Assembly: GCF_004168255.1 (NCBI RefSeq)
Contig: NZ_SEWG01000001.1
Location: 186,001-250,000 of the forward strand
Direction of reading: 5' to 3'
Origin: Mucilaginibacter terrigena
Lineage (GTDB): Bacteria > Bacteroidota > Bacteroidia > Sphingobacteriales > Sphingobacteriaceae
Length of the DNA stretch: 64,000 bases
The notes under the pieces are model-generated. The model was not told the DNA's origin. It saw only the letters and a program-made list of their open reading frames with translations, and made no database searches. The translations under genes and the position numbers were made by a program. This document shows positions 8,579 to 17,024 of this stretch, in pieces. How positions within the stretch are numbered: the first letter of the stretch is position 1; every line of letters begins with the position of its first letter.

Positions 8579-8603
8579 ATTTATGTAATTAAGCCCAAAA
8601 TCT

Positions 8604-8640
8604 AAAGCCATCCCTTCCGGGGAGGGTTTGGGTGGGGCTT
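8604..8640. repeat. Dispersed GC-rich intergenic repeat (CCCTCCCC type)
   Basis: Read on the minus strand: AAGCCCCACCC, then AAACCCTCCCCGGAAGGG, then ATGGCTTT. It contains a short CCCTTCCGGGGAGGG inverted repeat and pairs of AAGCC/GGCTT ends. It resembles mobile-like intergenic palindromes known from Sphingobacteria, by memory of the pattern, not by search. Confidence 0.55.
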
Positions 8641-8673
8641 ACCGGTCAATAAAAATAGAATATCTGTAGCTAA

Positions 8674-9018
8674 TTACAATTGGTCACGCACTTCCAGCAG
8701 GAATTTTTTCATGCTTTCGAGCGATTCTATCACGCGCTGGCTATCGCGGGTACCCTTCAAATTGTTTTTCAGATGATCTTTAGCGCCTTGTATGGTGTAG
8801 CCTTTCTCGCGTATCAGGTGAAAGATGATCTTAAAATTCTCCAGGTCTTCGGGGGTGAAATACCTGTTGCCTTTTTTGTTCTTCTTAGGCGTTAATACGT
8901 CAAATTCGTTCTCATAAAAACGCAGCAGCGACTGCTTAACCCCAAACATGGCCGAAACCTCGCCCATGGAGTAGTACTTTTTGGTGATATCGTCGTTTTC
9001 TTGTTCGGTGTAAGGCAT
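8674..9018 (-). CDS. MerR-family transcriptional regulator
   Basis: A 114-residue DNA-binding protein with the MerR winged helix-turn-helix at the N-terminus (YSMGEVSAMFGVKQSLLRFY, then a wing ending GNRYFTPEDLENFK) and a short helical C-terminus. It is too short for a ligand-binding domain, which puts it among the small MerR proteins common in Bacteroidota. Start: the TTG at 9024 overlaps the promoter box TACATTTG at 9022-9029, so ATG at 9018 is preferred, which makes the transcript leaderless. Targets are unknown; neighbours comEC and alaS give no clear hint. Confidence 0.9.
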   Translation of the reverse strand: MPYTEQENDDITKKYYSMGEVSAMFGVKQSLLRFYENEFDVLTPKKNKKGNRYFTPEDLENFKIIFHLIREKGYTIQGAKDHLKNNLKGTRDSQRVIESLESMKKFLLEVRDQL

Positions 9019-9021
9019 ATA

Positions 9022-9029
9022 CAAATGTA
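9022..9029 (-). promoter_or_regulatory. -7 promoter box (TACATTTG) for merR
   Basis: A perfect TAnnTTTG match on the minus strand whose last base is four bases from the ATG at 9018. Transcription should start at or next to the A of the start codon. Confidence 0.65.
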
Positions 9030-9047
9030 TTATTTAGATTTTGGATT

Positions 9048-9089
9048 TCAGAACCGGGATTAAACAGATTTATAAGATTAAAAGGATTT
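9048..9089. repeat. Half-copy of the CCGGGATTAA repeat family
   Basis: Sequence TCAGAACCGGGATTAAACAG followed by ATTT, GATT and GGATTT words. The CCGGGATTAA-CAGATTT core recurs, in the other orientation, at 45057-45100 beside the NRPS stop. It lacks the right arm seen in copies 1 and 2. Confidence 0.6.
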
Positions 9090-9149
9090 CTTAAACAAAC
9101 AGCAGCGTGTGCCGTATCAGGCACCAACAAAACGAAATACGATAGCCAG

Positions 9150-9178
9150 GTAGCGATGGCTTTTATACCCATCGCTAC
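9150..9178. repeat. Perfect 10-bp stem hairpin (GTAGCGATGG)
   Basis: GTAGCGATGG at 9150-9159 pairs perfectly with CCATCGCTAC at 9169-9178 around a TTTTATACC-type loop. No T-run follows, so it is more likely a repeat palindrome than a terminator. It is followed at 9226-9255 by short CTTTC/CTTTCC direct repeats with GACT. Confidence 0.55.
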
Positions 9179-9260
9179 AGTTGGCGACAACCCAAGCGGC
9201 TATCAAAAAAGATTTTTTTACTTACGGTCTTTCAGACTTTCCGTCTTTCGGACTTATACT

Positions 9261-9268
9261 TACATTTG
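9261..9268 (+). promoter_or_regulatory. -7 promoter box (TACATTTG) for alaS
   Basis: A perfect TAnnTTTG match ending six bases before ATG 9275. It overlaps the alternative TTG codon at 9266, which therefore cannot be the start, and predicts a leaderless or nearly leaderless alaS mRNA. Confidence 0.65.
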
Positions 9269-9274
9269 CACCCT

Positions 9275-12004
9275 ATGACCGCTAAAGAAATACGCCAGGC
9301 TTTTCTTGATTTTTTTGCTGCTAAAGGCCATGTTATTGTGCCCAGCGCACCTATTGTTGTTAAAAACGACCCAACCCTGATGTTTACTAACGCGGGGATG
9401 AACCAGTTTAAGGATGTGTTTTTGGGCGAAGCCCCTGCAAAAGCCCCCCGCGTGGCCGATACCCAGCGCTGCCTGCGTGTTAGCGGCAAGCATAACGATT
9501 TGGAAGAGGTGGGTATCGATACCTATCACCATACCATGTTCGAGATGCTGGGCAACTGGAGCTTTGGCGACTACTTTAAAAAGGAAGCCATTGATTGGAG
9601 CTGGGAGCTATTGACCGAAGTTTACAAACTTGATAAAACCCGCCTTTACGTAACCTATTTTGAAGGTGACGAAAAGGAAGGACTTGAAAAAGATACCGAA
9701 ACCTATAACCTGTGGAAACAGTATGTGCCCGAAGATCGCATCCTGCCCGGCAATAAAAAAGATAACTTTTGGGAAATGGGCGAAACCGGTCCCTGTGGCC
9801 CATGTTCAGAGATCCACTTTGATAGTCGCCCGGATAATGAGCGCGCGGAGGTTAGCGGTGCATCATTGGTAAATGCCGACCACGACCAGGTGATAGAGAT
9901 CTGGAATAACGTATTTATGCAGTTTAATCGCATCAAAGATGGTTCGTTGCATCCGCTGCCGAATAAGCACGTGGATACCGGGATGGGCTTTGAGCGATTG
10001 GTGCGCGTGCTGCAGGGCAAATCTTCAAATTATGATACAGATGTTTTTCAGCCGATGATCCAGTTCATCGCGGAGAAAAGCGGTAAAAAATATAACAGCG
10101 CTGCTAAACCCGGTGATACCGATTGGGCCGATGCCGTAGCCATGCGCGTACTGGCCGACCATATCCGTGCCATCAGCTTTGCCATTGCCGATGGGCAGCT
10201 GCCTGCAAGTAACAAGGCAGGTTATGTTATCCGCAGGATATTGCGCCGCGCGGTGCGTTACAGCTACCAAACATTAGATTTTAAAGAGCCGTTCTTTAAC
10301 GAATTGGTGCCATTGTTGGCCGAACAATTTAAAGGTGTGTTTGATGAACTATATGCGCAGAAGGATTTTGTGCAGAAGGTGATTAAAGAAGAAGAAGTGG
10401 CTTTCTTAAGAACTTTGGAAAAAGGTTTAAATCTCATTAATCAAAATATCGCTATTGTAAAAGACAAAGGGCTTATGGAGAATGTGGAGCCATCCTCTCA
10501 AAGAATATTGGGTTCTGTCGCTTTTGATTTATCAGATACATATGGTTTCCCTATTGACTTAACTGAACTTATTGCTCGTGAAAATGGACTAACCGTCGAC
10601 ATGGAAGGTTTCGAACAAGCTCTTCAAACCCAGAAACTCCGTTCCCGCGCAGCTACAGCTGTTAGTGCGGGCGATTGGGTAGTACTCCGCGGTGGCGACA
10701 ATACCGAGTTTGTAGGTTATGACGAGATATACGCCGAGTGCGACATTTTAAAATACCGTAAAGTAACCACGCAGGGGAAAGAGCAATACCAACTGGTACT
10801 TAACCGTACGCCATTTTACGCCGAAGGTGGCGGCCAGGTAGGCGATACCGGTAATTTAACCAGCGAATGGTATGACGAGCAAAAAGGCCCGTTAACATTC
10901 GAGGTAACCGATACCAAAAAAGAGAATGGCCTAATTATCCATTACGCAAACTTACAGCCATACTACACGCAGGATGGCCCTGCAGAATGGGCCTTGCCAA
11001 ATCCAATGCCAAGCCGTTTTATGGCATATGTTGACATGGGCAAACGCATCATGACCAACGCCAACCACTCGGCCACACACTTGTTGCATGCCGCGCTTAA
11101 AGAAACTCTGGGCGACCACGTAAACCAAAAAGGCTCGTTGGTAAACCCCGACCAGTTGCGGTTCGATTTTTCGCATTTCAGCAAGGTTACTGATGATGAG
11201 ATAGAAACCCTGGAACGCATTGTTAACCAAAAGGTTCGCGAGGGTATCCCTATCAAAGACGAGCGTCGTGTACGTTATGCGGAAGCTATCGAGAGAGGGG
11301 TTACCGCCCTGTTCGGCGAAAAATATGGCGACTATGTGCGCATGGTTACCTTTGATGACAACTTTAGCAAAGAGCTTTGCGGTGGTACGCACGTAAAAAA
11401 CACTGCCGAGATTGGCTTCTTTAAAATAACCGGCGAAAGCGCTGTTGCGGCCGGGGTGCGCCGTATCGAAGCCATCACCAGCTATCATTCGCTTAACTAT
11501 ATCCAGGAAGAGGGCCGTTTGGTTAAAAACCTGAAGGAATTGCTCCGCAACCCTGCCGACCTGTCAAAAAGTGTTGAAACCCTTATCGAGGAGAACAACC
11601 GCATGAAAAAGGAACTGGAGAAGGCTGTAATGCTAAAAGCATCAGGCTTAAAAGACCAGCTGGCTAAAACGGCCGAAGATATCAACGGCATCAACTTCAT
11701 CGCCCAAAAGGTAGAGCTGCCCAATGCAGATGCCATCAAAAACCTGGCGTATAACTTAAAAGACATTGTTCCCAACCTGTTCCTGGTGCTGGCAGCCAAC
11801 ATTAATGGCAAGCCGAGCATTACTGTGATGATAGACGAGATATTGGTGAAAGAAAAAGGCCTGCACGCGGGTAATATTGTGAAAGAACTGGCCAAAGAAG
11901 TGAAAGGCGGGGGCGGCGGTCAGCCATTTTTCGCTACCGCCGGCGGCAGCGATATAAGCGGTATTGACAATGCGCTGGCTAAAGCGAAAAGCTTTGTGCA
12001 GTAA
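9275..12004 (+). CDS. alaS: Alanine--tRNA ligase
   Basis: A 909-residue class II aminoacyl-tRNA synthetase that charges tRNA-Ala and edits mischarged serine or glycine. In order: catalytic core beginning TAKEIRQAFLDFF, with PTLMFTNAGMNQFKD (motif 1 area), TGMGFERLVRVLQG (motif 3); a tRNA-recognition region with ADHIRAISFAIADG and GYVIRRILRRAVR; the editing domain with zinc ligands HSATHLLH near residue 600 and CGGTHV near 700; a coiled-coil linker; and a C-Ala domain ending with GGGGGQPFFATAGG. All are intact, and length is usual. The start is ATG at 9275 because the in-frame TTG at 9266 lies in the promoter box. A terminator follows at 12121. Confidence 0.98.
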   Translation: MTAKEIRQAFLDFFAAKGHVIVPSAPIVVKNDPTLMFTNAGMNQFKDVFLGEAPAKAPRVADTQRCLRVSGKHNDLEEVGIDTYHHTMFEMLGNWSFGDYFKKEAIDWSWELLTEVYKLDKTRLYVTYFEGDEKEGLEKDTETYNLWKQYVPEDRILPGNKKDNFWEMGETGPCGPCSEIHFDSRPDNERAEVSGASLVNADHDQVIEIWNNVFMQFNRIKDGSLHPLPNKHVDTGMGFERLVRVLQGKSSNYDTDVFQPMIQFIAEKSGKKYNSAAKPGDTDWADAVAMRVLADHIRAISFAIADGQLPASNKAGYVIRRILRRAVRYSYQTLDFKEPFFNELVPLLAEQFKGVFDELYAQKDFVQKVIKEEEVAFLRTLEKGLNLINQNIAIVKDKGLMENVEPSSQRILGSVAFDLSDTYGFPIDLTELIARENGLTVDMEGFEQALQTQKLRSRAATAVSAGDWVVLRGGDNTEFVGYDEIYAECDILKYRKVTTQGKEQYQLVLNRTPFYAEGGGQVGDTGNLTSEWYDEQKGPLTFEVTDTKKENGLIIHYANLQPYYTQDGPAEWALPNPMPSRFMAYVDMGKRIMTNANHSATHLLHAALKETLGDHVNQKGSLVNPDQLRFDFSHFSKVTDDEIETLERIVNQKVREGIPIKDERRVRYAEAIERGVTALFGEKYGDYVRMVTFDDNFSKELCGGTHVKNTAEIGFFKITGESAVAAGVRRIEAITSYHSLNYIQEEGRLVKNLKELLRNPADLSKSVETLIEENNRMKKELEKAVMLKASGLKDQLAKTAEDINGINFIAQKVELPNADAIKNLAYNLKDIVPNLFLVLAANINGKPSITVMIDEILVKEKGLHAGNIVKELAKEVKGGGGGQPFFATAGGSDISGIDNALAKAKSFVQ

Positions 12005-12021
12005 CTCTGGAATATCATAAA

Positions 12022-12105
12022 CAAATGTCATGGCGAGCCTGTCGAACCATTGGCGGACTATGCCAACGCGCACCCTTCAAGCTCAGGCTGACACCCACTT
12101 TGTTT
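12022..12105. repeat. Dispersed intergenic repeat (GTCATGGCGAGCCTGTCGAA type)
   Basis: A stretch reading GTCATGGCGAGCCTGTCGAA, then CCATTGGCGG, then CTTCAAGCTCAGGCTGACACC. The ends show an imperfect inverted relation (GTCA...GAGCCTG / CAGGCTGAC). It fills the gap after alaS together with the terminator. Confidence 0.45.
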
Positions 12106-12116
12106 CGTCAAATAAC

Positions 12117-12148
12117 ATAAAAAGACCGCTCTTACAAGCGGTCTTTTT
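12117..12148. terminator. Bidirectional terminator between alaS and the repeat protein
   Basis: A perfect 10-bp stem (AAAGACCGCT, loop CTTACA, AGCGGTCTTT) with T-runs on both sides, placed between convergent genes. Confidence 0.92.
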
Positions 12149-12165
12149 ATGTTATTAAATTATAA

Positions 12166-12849
12166 TTAGTGCTTTTTTCCGTGGCCCCTGTTGCCGCCAC
12201 CATGGCCCTGCGGCCTTGCATGCGATGGGTGGTTAACATGGGTAACTGTCCTTATCCTGCTGTGCGATGGCCTGTTTACAACCCGTGTGCGGTTAACAAC
12301 CCTGGTTGGCCTGTTAACGTATTTGGTATGGTGGATAACTTTAGCCGGCCTGTTAACATACCTGGTACGGTTAATAACCCTTGTTGGCCTGTTTACGTAC
12401 CTGGTGCGGTTTATCACCTTAACCGGCCTGTTAACATAGTGCGTGCGGTTAATAACCCTTGTACGCGGGCGGTAGTAATGGTCGCGGATGATCACATTCT
12501 TTACCCCACGGTAGCGGGCATATCTCGGCCTGTCATATCGGTAATAACGGTATGGGTTAGGGCGGTAAACCGCTACCTTGTAGCCATCATTAATATTGTA
12601 ATAACTGTAACGGGGCGGTAATGTATTGCGCCAAACCCAGTTATTTCCGCTTAAATATATGTATTGGTGGGTGGGTACATAGTAATAGCTGTTTACATCG
12701 GGCAGGTAATAATAATTAGCATCAGCATATTCGGCAGGGGGTGTCCAGGTACCAACGTTGAGGTTAACACTTACCTGGGCTTTTGATGGGTTAACAGATG
12801 CGGCAACTATAAAGCAGCTTGCAAGCATCCCTAAGATTATTTTTTTCAT
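12166..12849 (-). CDS. Secreted basic protein with 13-residue tandem repeats
   Basis: A 227-residue protein with a signal peptide (first 24 residues, ending SKA-Q). The middle (about 40-115) is rich in Tyr, Pro and Arg. Residues 135-199 form five tandem copies of a 13-residue unit of the pattern RT(R/H)YVNRPxxVIN, followed by a His/Gly/Lys-rich tail. The mature protein is strongly basic, so it may bind nucleic acid, acidic polysaccharide or the cell surface; this is inference only. No catalytic motif is seen. It is convergent with alaS and monocistronic. Similar Tyr/Arg-rich secreted proteins occur in Sphingobacteria, but I cannot assign a named family. Confidence 0.7.
   Translation of the reverse strand: MKKIILGMLASCFIVAASVNPSKAQVSVNLNVGTWTPPAEYADANYYYLPDVNSYYYVPTHQYIYLSGNNWVWRNTLPPRYSYYNINDGYKVAVYRPNPYRYYRYDRPRYARYRGVKNVIIRDHYYRPRTRVINRTHYVNRPVKVINRTRYVNRPTRVINRTRYVNRPAKVIHHTKYVNRPTRVVNRTRVVNRPSHSRIRTVTHVNHPSHARPQGHGGGNRGHGKKH
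12265..12465 (-). repeat. In-gene tandem repeat, about 39 bp x 5
   Basis: Direct DNA repeats encoding the RTRYVNRP-type units. Copies differ by scattered substitutions, so the array is old rather than a fresh slippage product, yet it could still vary in copy number between strains. Confidence 0.8.
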
Positions 12850-13012
12850 GGTATCTTTCTATTATGTTTTCTGTACAGGCAAAATGCATGCCTTATTTTA
12901 ACAGACCATTACAATAACGCAAGGTTTAATAAAAAGATTTGCACAAAGCCTTAATATCAACAGAAAAACACATAGCTTTTAAAAAATAGCTGTGAAAAAT
13001 AACATATAACGC

Positions 13013-13020
13013 TATATTTG
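13013..13020 (+). promoter_or_regulatory. -7 promoter box (TATATTTG) for gatB
   Basis: A perfect TAnnTTTG match 40 bases before the gatB ATG; a TGTG at 12991-12994, 18 bases upstream, may serve as a weak -33 element. Confidence 0.6.
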
Positions 13021-13060
13021 GCATGTTTGATCAATGCTGAATTACAGCTGAATATACTAT

Positions 13061-14530
13061 ATGGCAGTTCTACAAAGCGGCGTGAGTGATAAGTACGAGT
13101 TAGTTGTTGGGTTAGAAGTACACGCGCAATTATCCACTTCAAGTAAGGCATTCTCATCAGATTCTGCTGCATTTGGCGCCGAACCTAATCATCACGTTAG
13201 CCCGGTTTCACTCGGCCATCCCGGTACTTTGCCGCGTATCAACAAAAAAATGGTAGAGTATGCTGTAAAAATGGGCCTGGCCTGTAATAGCACCATCAGC
13301 CTTCAAAATACTTTCGCCCGTAAAAATTATTTTTACGCCGATCTGCCAAAGGGTTATCAAACCACACAGGATCAGCAGCCTATATGCCTTGGCGGCGCGG
13401 TTACCGTAAAACTTGCCGACGGTACGTCCAAAAAAATAGCCATCCATCACATCCACATGGAAGATGATGCGGGCAAAAGCTCGCACGACCAGCACGATCA
13501 TTACTCCCTGATAGACCTGAACAGGGCAGGGGTACCACTAATTGAAATAGTATCTGAACCAGACCTGCGCAGCGCCGAAGAGGCCGGGCAATTCCTGACC
13601 GAGGTCCGCCGTTTGCTGCGTTACCTGGATATTTGCGATGGTAATATGGAAGAGGGCAGTATGCGATGCGATGCCAATATATCGGTACGCCTGAAAGGCA
13701 CCCACCAATATGGCAACCGTTGCGAAGTAAAAAACCTGAACTCTATCCGTAACGTTCAGCGCGCCATCGAGCATGAGTTTGAACGCCAGGTAGAGGTGAT
13801 TGAAGCAGGCGGGCATATCGACCAGAATACGTTAAATTTTAACGCGGATACCGGCGAAACATCGGTGCTGCGCTCAAAAGAAATGGCCAACGATTACCGC
13901 TATTTCCCCGAGCCGGACCTGTTACCCGTTCAAATAACCGAAGCACAGCTGGAAGACATCCGCAATAAAATGCCTGCGTTACCGAACGAGTTGTTTGAAA
14001 AATATACCGCAAAGCTTGGCCTGTCAGACTACGACGCGGGCGTTATCATCGCCGATAAGGAATTTGCCGCCTACTTTGAAGATCTGATAAAACATACTGC
14101 TAACTATAAGTCGGCCGCTAACTGGGTAATGGGTGCGGTACGGTCATACATCAACGATAATAACATCGGTATAGGTGATATAGGTATAAAGCCGGTTACC
14201 CTCGCAGGTTTAATATCATTGGTTGATGAGGGCAAAGTAAACAACACGGTTGCCGCTCAGAAATTATTTCCCGAAATGCTGAAAGGTAACGGCAAAACCG
14301 CCGACCAACTGGCCAAAGAGCTTAACCTGCTAATCAGTGAAGATACCGGGGAAGTCGATGGCTTTATCCGCGCGGCGCTGGCAAAATACCCCGATAAGGT
14401 TATAGAATACCAAAAGGGCAAAAAGGGCGTTTTAGGCTTGTTTATGGGCGAAGTGATGAAACTATCTAAAGGAAAGATAGACCCTCAAAAAACCAATCAG
14501 TTATTGTTAAAAGAATTAGAATCTAAATAG
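13061..14530 (+). CDS. gatB: Aspartyl/glutamyl-tRNA amidotransferase subunit B
   Basis: A 489-residue subunit of the GatCAB complex, which turns Glu-tRNA-Gln (and Asp-tRNA-Asn) into the amidated form. The protein starts with YELVVGLEVHAQL, followed by GHPGTLPRIN, KNYFYADLPKGYQ, the HIHMEDDAGKS segment, DLNRAGVPLIEIVSEPD and GSMRCDANISVR, all standard GatB signatures. The C-terminal YqeY-like tail domain is complete (ending GLFMGEVMKLSKGKIDPQ). gatA and gatC are not in the window. A TlpA-like gene starts three bases after the stop, so the two share a transcript. Confidence 0.97.
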   Translation: MAVLQSGVSDKYELVVGLEVHAQLSTSSKAFSSDSAAFGAEPNHHVSPVSLGHPGTLPRINKKMVEYAVKMGLACNSTISLQNTFARKNYFYADLPKGYQTTQDQQPICLGGAVTVKLADGTSKKIAIHHIHMEDDAGKSSHDQHDHYSLIDLNRAGVPLIEIVSEPDLRSAEEAGQFLTEVRRLLRYLDICDGNMEEGSMRCDANISVRLKGTHQYGNRCEVKNLNSIRNVQRAIEHEFERQVEVIEAGGHIDQNTLNFNADTGETSVLRSKEMANDYRYFPEPDLLPVQITEAQLEDIRNKMPALPNELFEKYTAKLGLSDYDAGVIIADKEFAAYFEDLIKHTANYKSAANWVMGAVRSYINDNNIGIGDIGIKPVTLAGLISLVDEGKVNNTVAAQKLFPEMLKGNGKTADQLAKELNLLISEDTGEVDGFIRAALAKYPDKVIEYQKGKKGVLGLFMGEVMKLSKGKIDPQKTNQLLLKELESK

Positions 14531-14533
14531 GAT

Positions 14534-15649
14534 ATGAAGTACCGCTTTTTTACCGGCATCGCCCTTGTGGCAGCGCTTTCTATAACATCGTGTAAGCAAA
14601 CAAACTCATTCACCATATCCGGGAAGCTGGAAAACCCGGGCGGCCTTAAAAAAGTGTACCTGCTGGCGGCAGATAGCGTACAGGTTAATATTATCGATTC
14701 TACTACGTTAGGGTCTGATAACGGGTTTAAGTTTAAGCACAACACACCTTACGCTAATTTATATAAGCTACGCATTGCCGGTAATGTGTACGATCTGGTG
14801 GCCAAAAACGGCGATGCCATATCTTTTAAAACTGATGTTGCAGATGTAAACCATGCCTACGAAGTAGGCGGATCAGAAACTTCTGAAAAAATAAAGGAGT
14901 TTAACAGCATAGCCAATATTTACGGCGAAAAAAGCAGTAAACTATCTGACGAGTACACTACAAAGGCGGCAGCCCTGGGTAAGGAATCCGACTCGCTGCT
15001 TAAGATCTATATCCCGCAATTTCAAAAGAATATGGAGGATTACAGCGCTGCCGTGCTGAAGTTTGCTAACGACAATAAAAAATCGCTTGCAGGGTTCTAT
15101 GCCGCAACCTCGCTCGATCAGAATAAATACGAGCAGCAGTTAGTAGCCTATGCCGACGATATTAAGGATGATTTTAAAGATAACCCCTCGGCACAAACCT
15201 TTGTAAGGCAAATGGAAGCCATAAAGCCTGTTTCAATTGGCCATAAAGCACCCGAATTTACCATGGCAACTATTGATGGCAAACAGGTAAAACTATCAGA
15301 TTATAAGGGTAAATACCTGTTACTGGATTTTTGGGCATCGTGGTGCGCCCCCTGCAGGCGCGAAAATCCTAATGTTGTAAAACAATACGGCATCTATAAA
15401 AATAAGGGCTTTAACATTTTAGGCGTATCGCTTGATGTAGATAAAAATGCCTGGAAAAAAGCCGTTAACGCCGATGGCTTAACCTGGACACATGCATCAG
15501 AACTGCAAACCTTTGAAGGGCCTACCGAAAGGCTGTATCATATACAGGCCATCCCCTCAAATTTTATTCTCGATCCGCAGGGGGTAATTGTTGCAAAAAA
15601 TGTTACCGGCGCCGATCTTGAAGCGTTTTTAAAGAAAACATTTAAATAG
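14534..15649 (+). CDS. TlpA-like thioredoxin lipoprotein with N-terminal DUF4369
   Basis: A 371-residue envelope thiol protein. A lipoprotein signal ends at SITSC (Cys about residue 20), so the mature protein is lipid-anchored. Residues about 27-120 look like the DUF4369 beta domain (FTISGKLENPGG...), then a helical linker, and from about 235 a thioredoxin/AhpC-TSA domain with the active site WASWCAPCR (Cys about 271 and 274) and the cis-Pro segment AIPSNFILD. It should reduce or exchange disulfides in periplasmic proteins, for example during cytochrome c maturation or stress; the substrate is unknown. It follows gatB by three bases. Confidence 0.9.
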   Translation: MKYRFFTGIALVAALSITSCKQTNSFTISGKLENPGGLKKVYLLAADSVQVNIIDSTTLGSDNGFKFKHNTPYANLYKLRIAGNVYDLVAKNGDAISFKTDVADVNHAYEVGGSETSEKIKEFNSIANIYGEKSSKLSDEYTTKAAALGKESDSLLKIYIPQFQKNMEDYSAAVLKFANDNKKSLAGFYAATSLDQNKYEQQLVAYADDIKDDFKDNPSAQTFVRQMEAIKPVSIGHKAPEFTMATIDGKQVKLSDYKGKYLLLDFWASWCAPCRRENPNVVKQYGIYKNKGFNILGVSLDVDKNAWKKAVNADGLTWTHASELQTFEGPTERLYHIQAIPSNFILDPQGVIVAKNVTGADLEAFLKKTFK

Positions 15650-15750
15650 TCTCAATTAAAGGTTAACTTACCGTGGTATTTAACAATTTGTTAATATTAG
15701 CTTAACTGTAAGCTTCTATTAAGGTTATACATTTATGCAAAATTTAATAC

Positions 15751-16437
15751 ATGAGCACAAGTAAACAAAAAATATTAATTGTTGACGACGAGCCGGATAT
15801 TTTAGAGCTGATAGAGTATAACCTTAAAAAAGAAGGTTACCAGGTATATTCGGCCCGCAACGGGCAGGAAGCAGTAGCCGAAGCTAAACGCACCCAGCCC
15901 GATCTGATCGTTTTAGATATAATGATGCCAAAAATGGACGGAATTGAAGCCTGCCGTATTATGCGCACCATGCCCGAGTTTAAAAATACCTTTATGGTAT
16001 TCCTTACAGCACGCAGCGAAGAATACTCGGAAATTGCCGGCTTTAACGTTGGCGCCGACGATTACATAGCAAAACCAATTAAGCCCCGCGCTTTGGTGAG
16101 CCGTATAAACGCCATACTGCGCCGCAACACCCCACCCGAAGAAGTTGTAGACAACAAACTGGAAATAGGCGATCTGGTTATCGACCGCGAAGCATACCTG
16201 GTTTATAAAAAAGGTGTTAAGGTGGTATTGGCCAAAAAAGAATTTGAGCTGCTATACCTGCTGGCATCAAAACCCGGTAAGGTTTATACCCGCGAGGTGA
16301 TATTGAAAAACATCTGGGAAGATTCGGTAGTGGTTACCAACCGTACCATTGATGTGCACGTACGCAAACTGCGCGAAAAGCTTGGCGATGATTGTGTATC
16401 TACCGTAAAAGGGGTAGGTTACAAATTTGAAGCATAA
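15751..16437 (+). CDS. OmpR/PhoB-type response regulator
   Basis: A 228-residue two-domain regulator. The receiver domain (1-120) has the acidic pair Asp12-Asp13, the phosphoacceptor Asp56 in LIVLDIMMP, the Thr/Ala switch segment FLTARS and Lys in DDYIAKPI. The C-terminal winged helix (about 135-228) includes LAKKEFELLYLLAS and VTNRTIDVHVRKLREKL, the OmpR DNA-recognition helix. No histidine kinase gene is adjacent, so its partner is elsewhere; a TPR protein with an H-box motif lies 1.9 kb downstream (18300). A terminator directly after the stop makes it monocistronic. Bacteroidota PhoB-like regulators resemble this protein closely, but the regulon cannot be told. Confidence 0.93.
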   Translation: MSTSKQKILIVDDEPDILELIEYNLKKEGYQVYSARNGQEAVAEAKRTQPDLIVLDIMMPKMDGIEACRIMRTMPEFKNTFMVFLTARSEEYSEIAGFNVGADDYIAKPIKPRALVSRINAILRRNTPPEEVVDNKLEIGDLVIDREAYLVYKKGVKVVLAKKEFELLYLLASKPGKVYTREVILKNIWEDSVVVTNRTIDVHVRKLREKLGDDCVSTVKGVGYKFEA

Positions 16438-16440
16438 TAA

Positions 16441-16469
16441 AAATGCCTCCCGAACCGGGAGGCATTTTT
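16441..16469. terminator. Bidirectional terminator after the response regulator
   Basis: A perfect 11-bp stem (AAATGCCTCCC / GGGAGGCATTT) with a T-run, placed between convergent genes. Confidence 0.93.
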
Positions 16470-16487
16470 GTTTTATAGCTGTTGATA

Positions 16488-17024
16488 TTACTTTGTTGCG
16501 GCAGTTTTCTTTTTAGCCGTGGTGGTTGCTTTTTTAGCTGTGGATTTCGCAGCTGCAGCTTTAGGGGCGGCGGCTTTTTTTACGGCTGCAACCTGGGTTT
16601 TGGCCTTATCGGTAACCGCTTTTGCTTTGGTAGCGGCTTTTGCCTTTACATCAGTAGCTGTTTTTTTGGCGCTTGCAGTAGTAGCCTTTGCCTTATCGAT
16701 AATCGCTTTTGCTTTGGCAGTAGCTGTGGCCTTAACATCAGCTGCTTCTTTTTTGGCCTTACCGGTAGTAGCGGTAACCTTTTTAGCTACGGCTTTTTTT
16801 GCTGCCGCGGTTTTGTTGGCTACGGTGGTTTTAGCTGCCGTTGCTTTTTTGGCAACCGCGGGTTTTTTAGCGGTTACTTTTTCCTTCAGGTCGTCAAATT
16901 TGTCTTCGGCTTTTTCTTTAATGTCCTCGGCTGTTTCCTTGGTGCCGTCCCAAAATTCTTCGATGGTTTCTTTTATCTTTTCAAAGAAGCCCTTTTCTTC
17001 GGGCTGTGTGTTTTCTGTACTCAT
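16488..17024 (-). CDS. Histone H1-like Lys/Ala-rich protein
   Basis: A 178-residue protein in two parts. Residues 1-48 are acidic and amphipathic (EKIKETIEEFWDGTKETAED and on), probably a helix. The rest is almost entirely Lys, Ala, Thr and Val in loosely repeated AKKA/AKAKA words, like eukaryotic linker histone tails, bacterial AlgP and Hc1-type proteins. It should bind DNA or RNA through charge and may help compact the nucleoid. The low-complexity DNA makes long open frames on the opposite strand, which are shadows. The start ATG at 17024 begins MSTENTQ. It is convergent with the response regulator. Confidence 0.8.
   Translation of the reverse strand: MSTENTQPEEKGFFEKIKETIEEFWDGTKETAEDIKEKAEDKFDDLKEKVTAKKPAVAKKATAAKTTVANKTAAAKKAVAKKVTATTGKAKKEAADVKATATAKAKAIIDKAKATTASAKKTATDVKAKAATKAKAVTDKAKTQVAAVKKAAAPKAAAAKSTAKKATTTAKKKTAATK

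Noticed and set aside
8579..8611. Start of comEC at ATG 8611
   Set aside because: This ATG lies in a dispersed intergenic repeat; the ATG at 8578 starts the conserved N-terminus.
10952..11488. 178-residue frame opposite alaS
   Set aside because: It is a shadow of alaS: no start context, no recognisable family, and the sense strand is fully conserved AlaS.
12265..12465. Possible CRISPR-like direct repeats
   Set aside because: They are in-frame coding repeats with period about 39 and no spacers.
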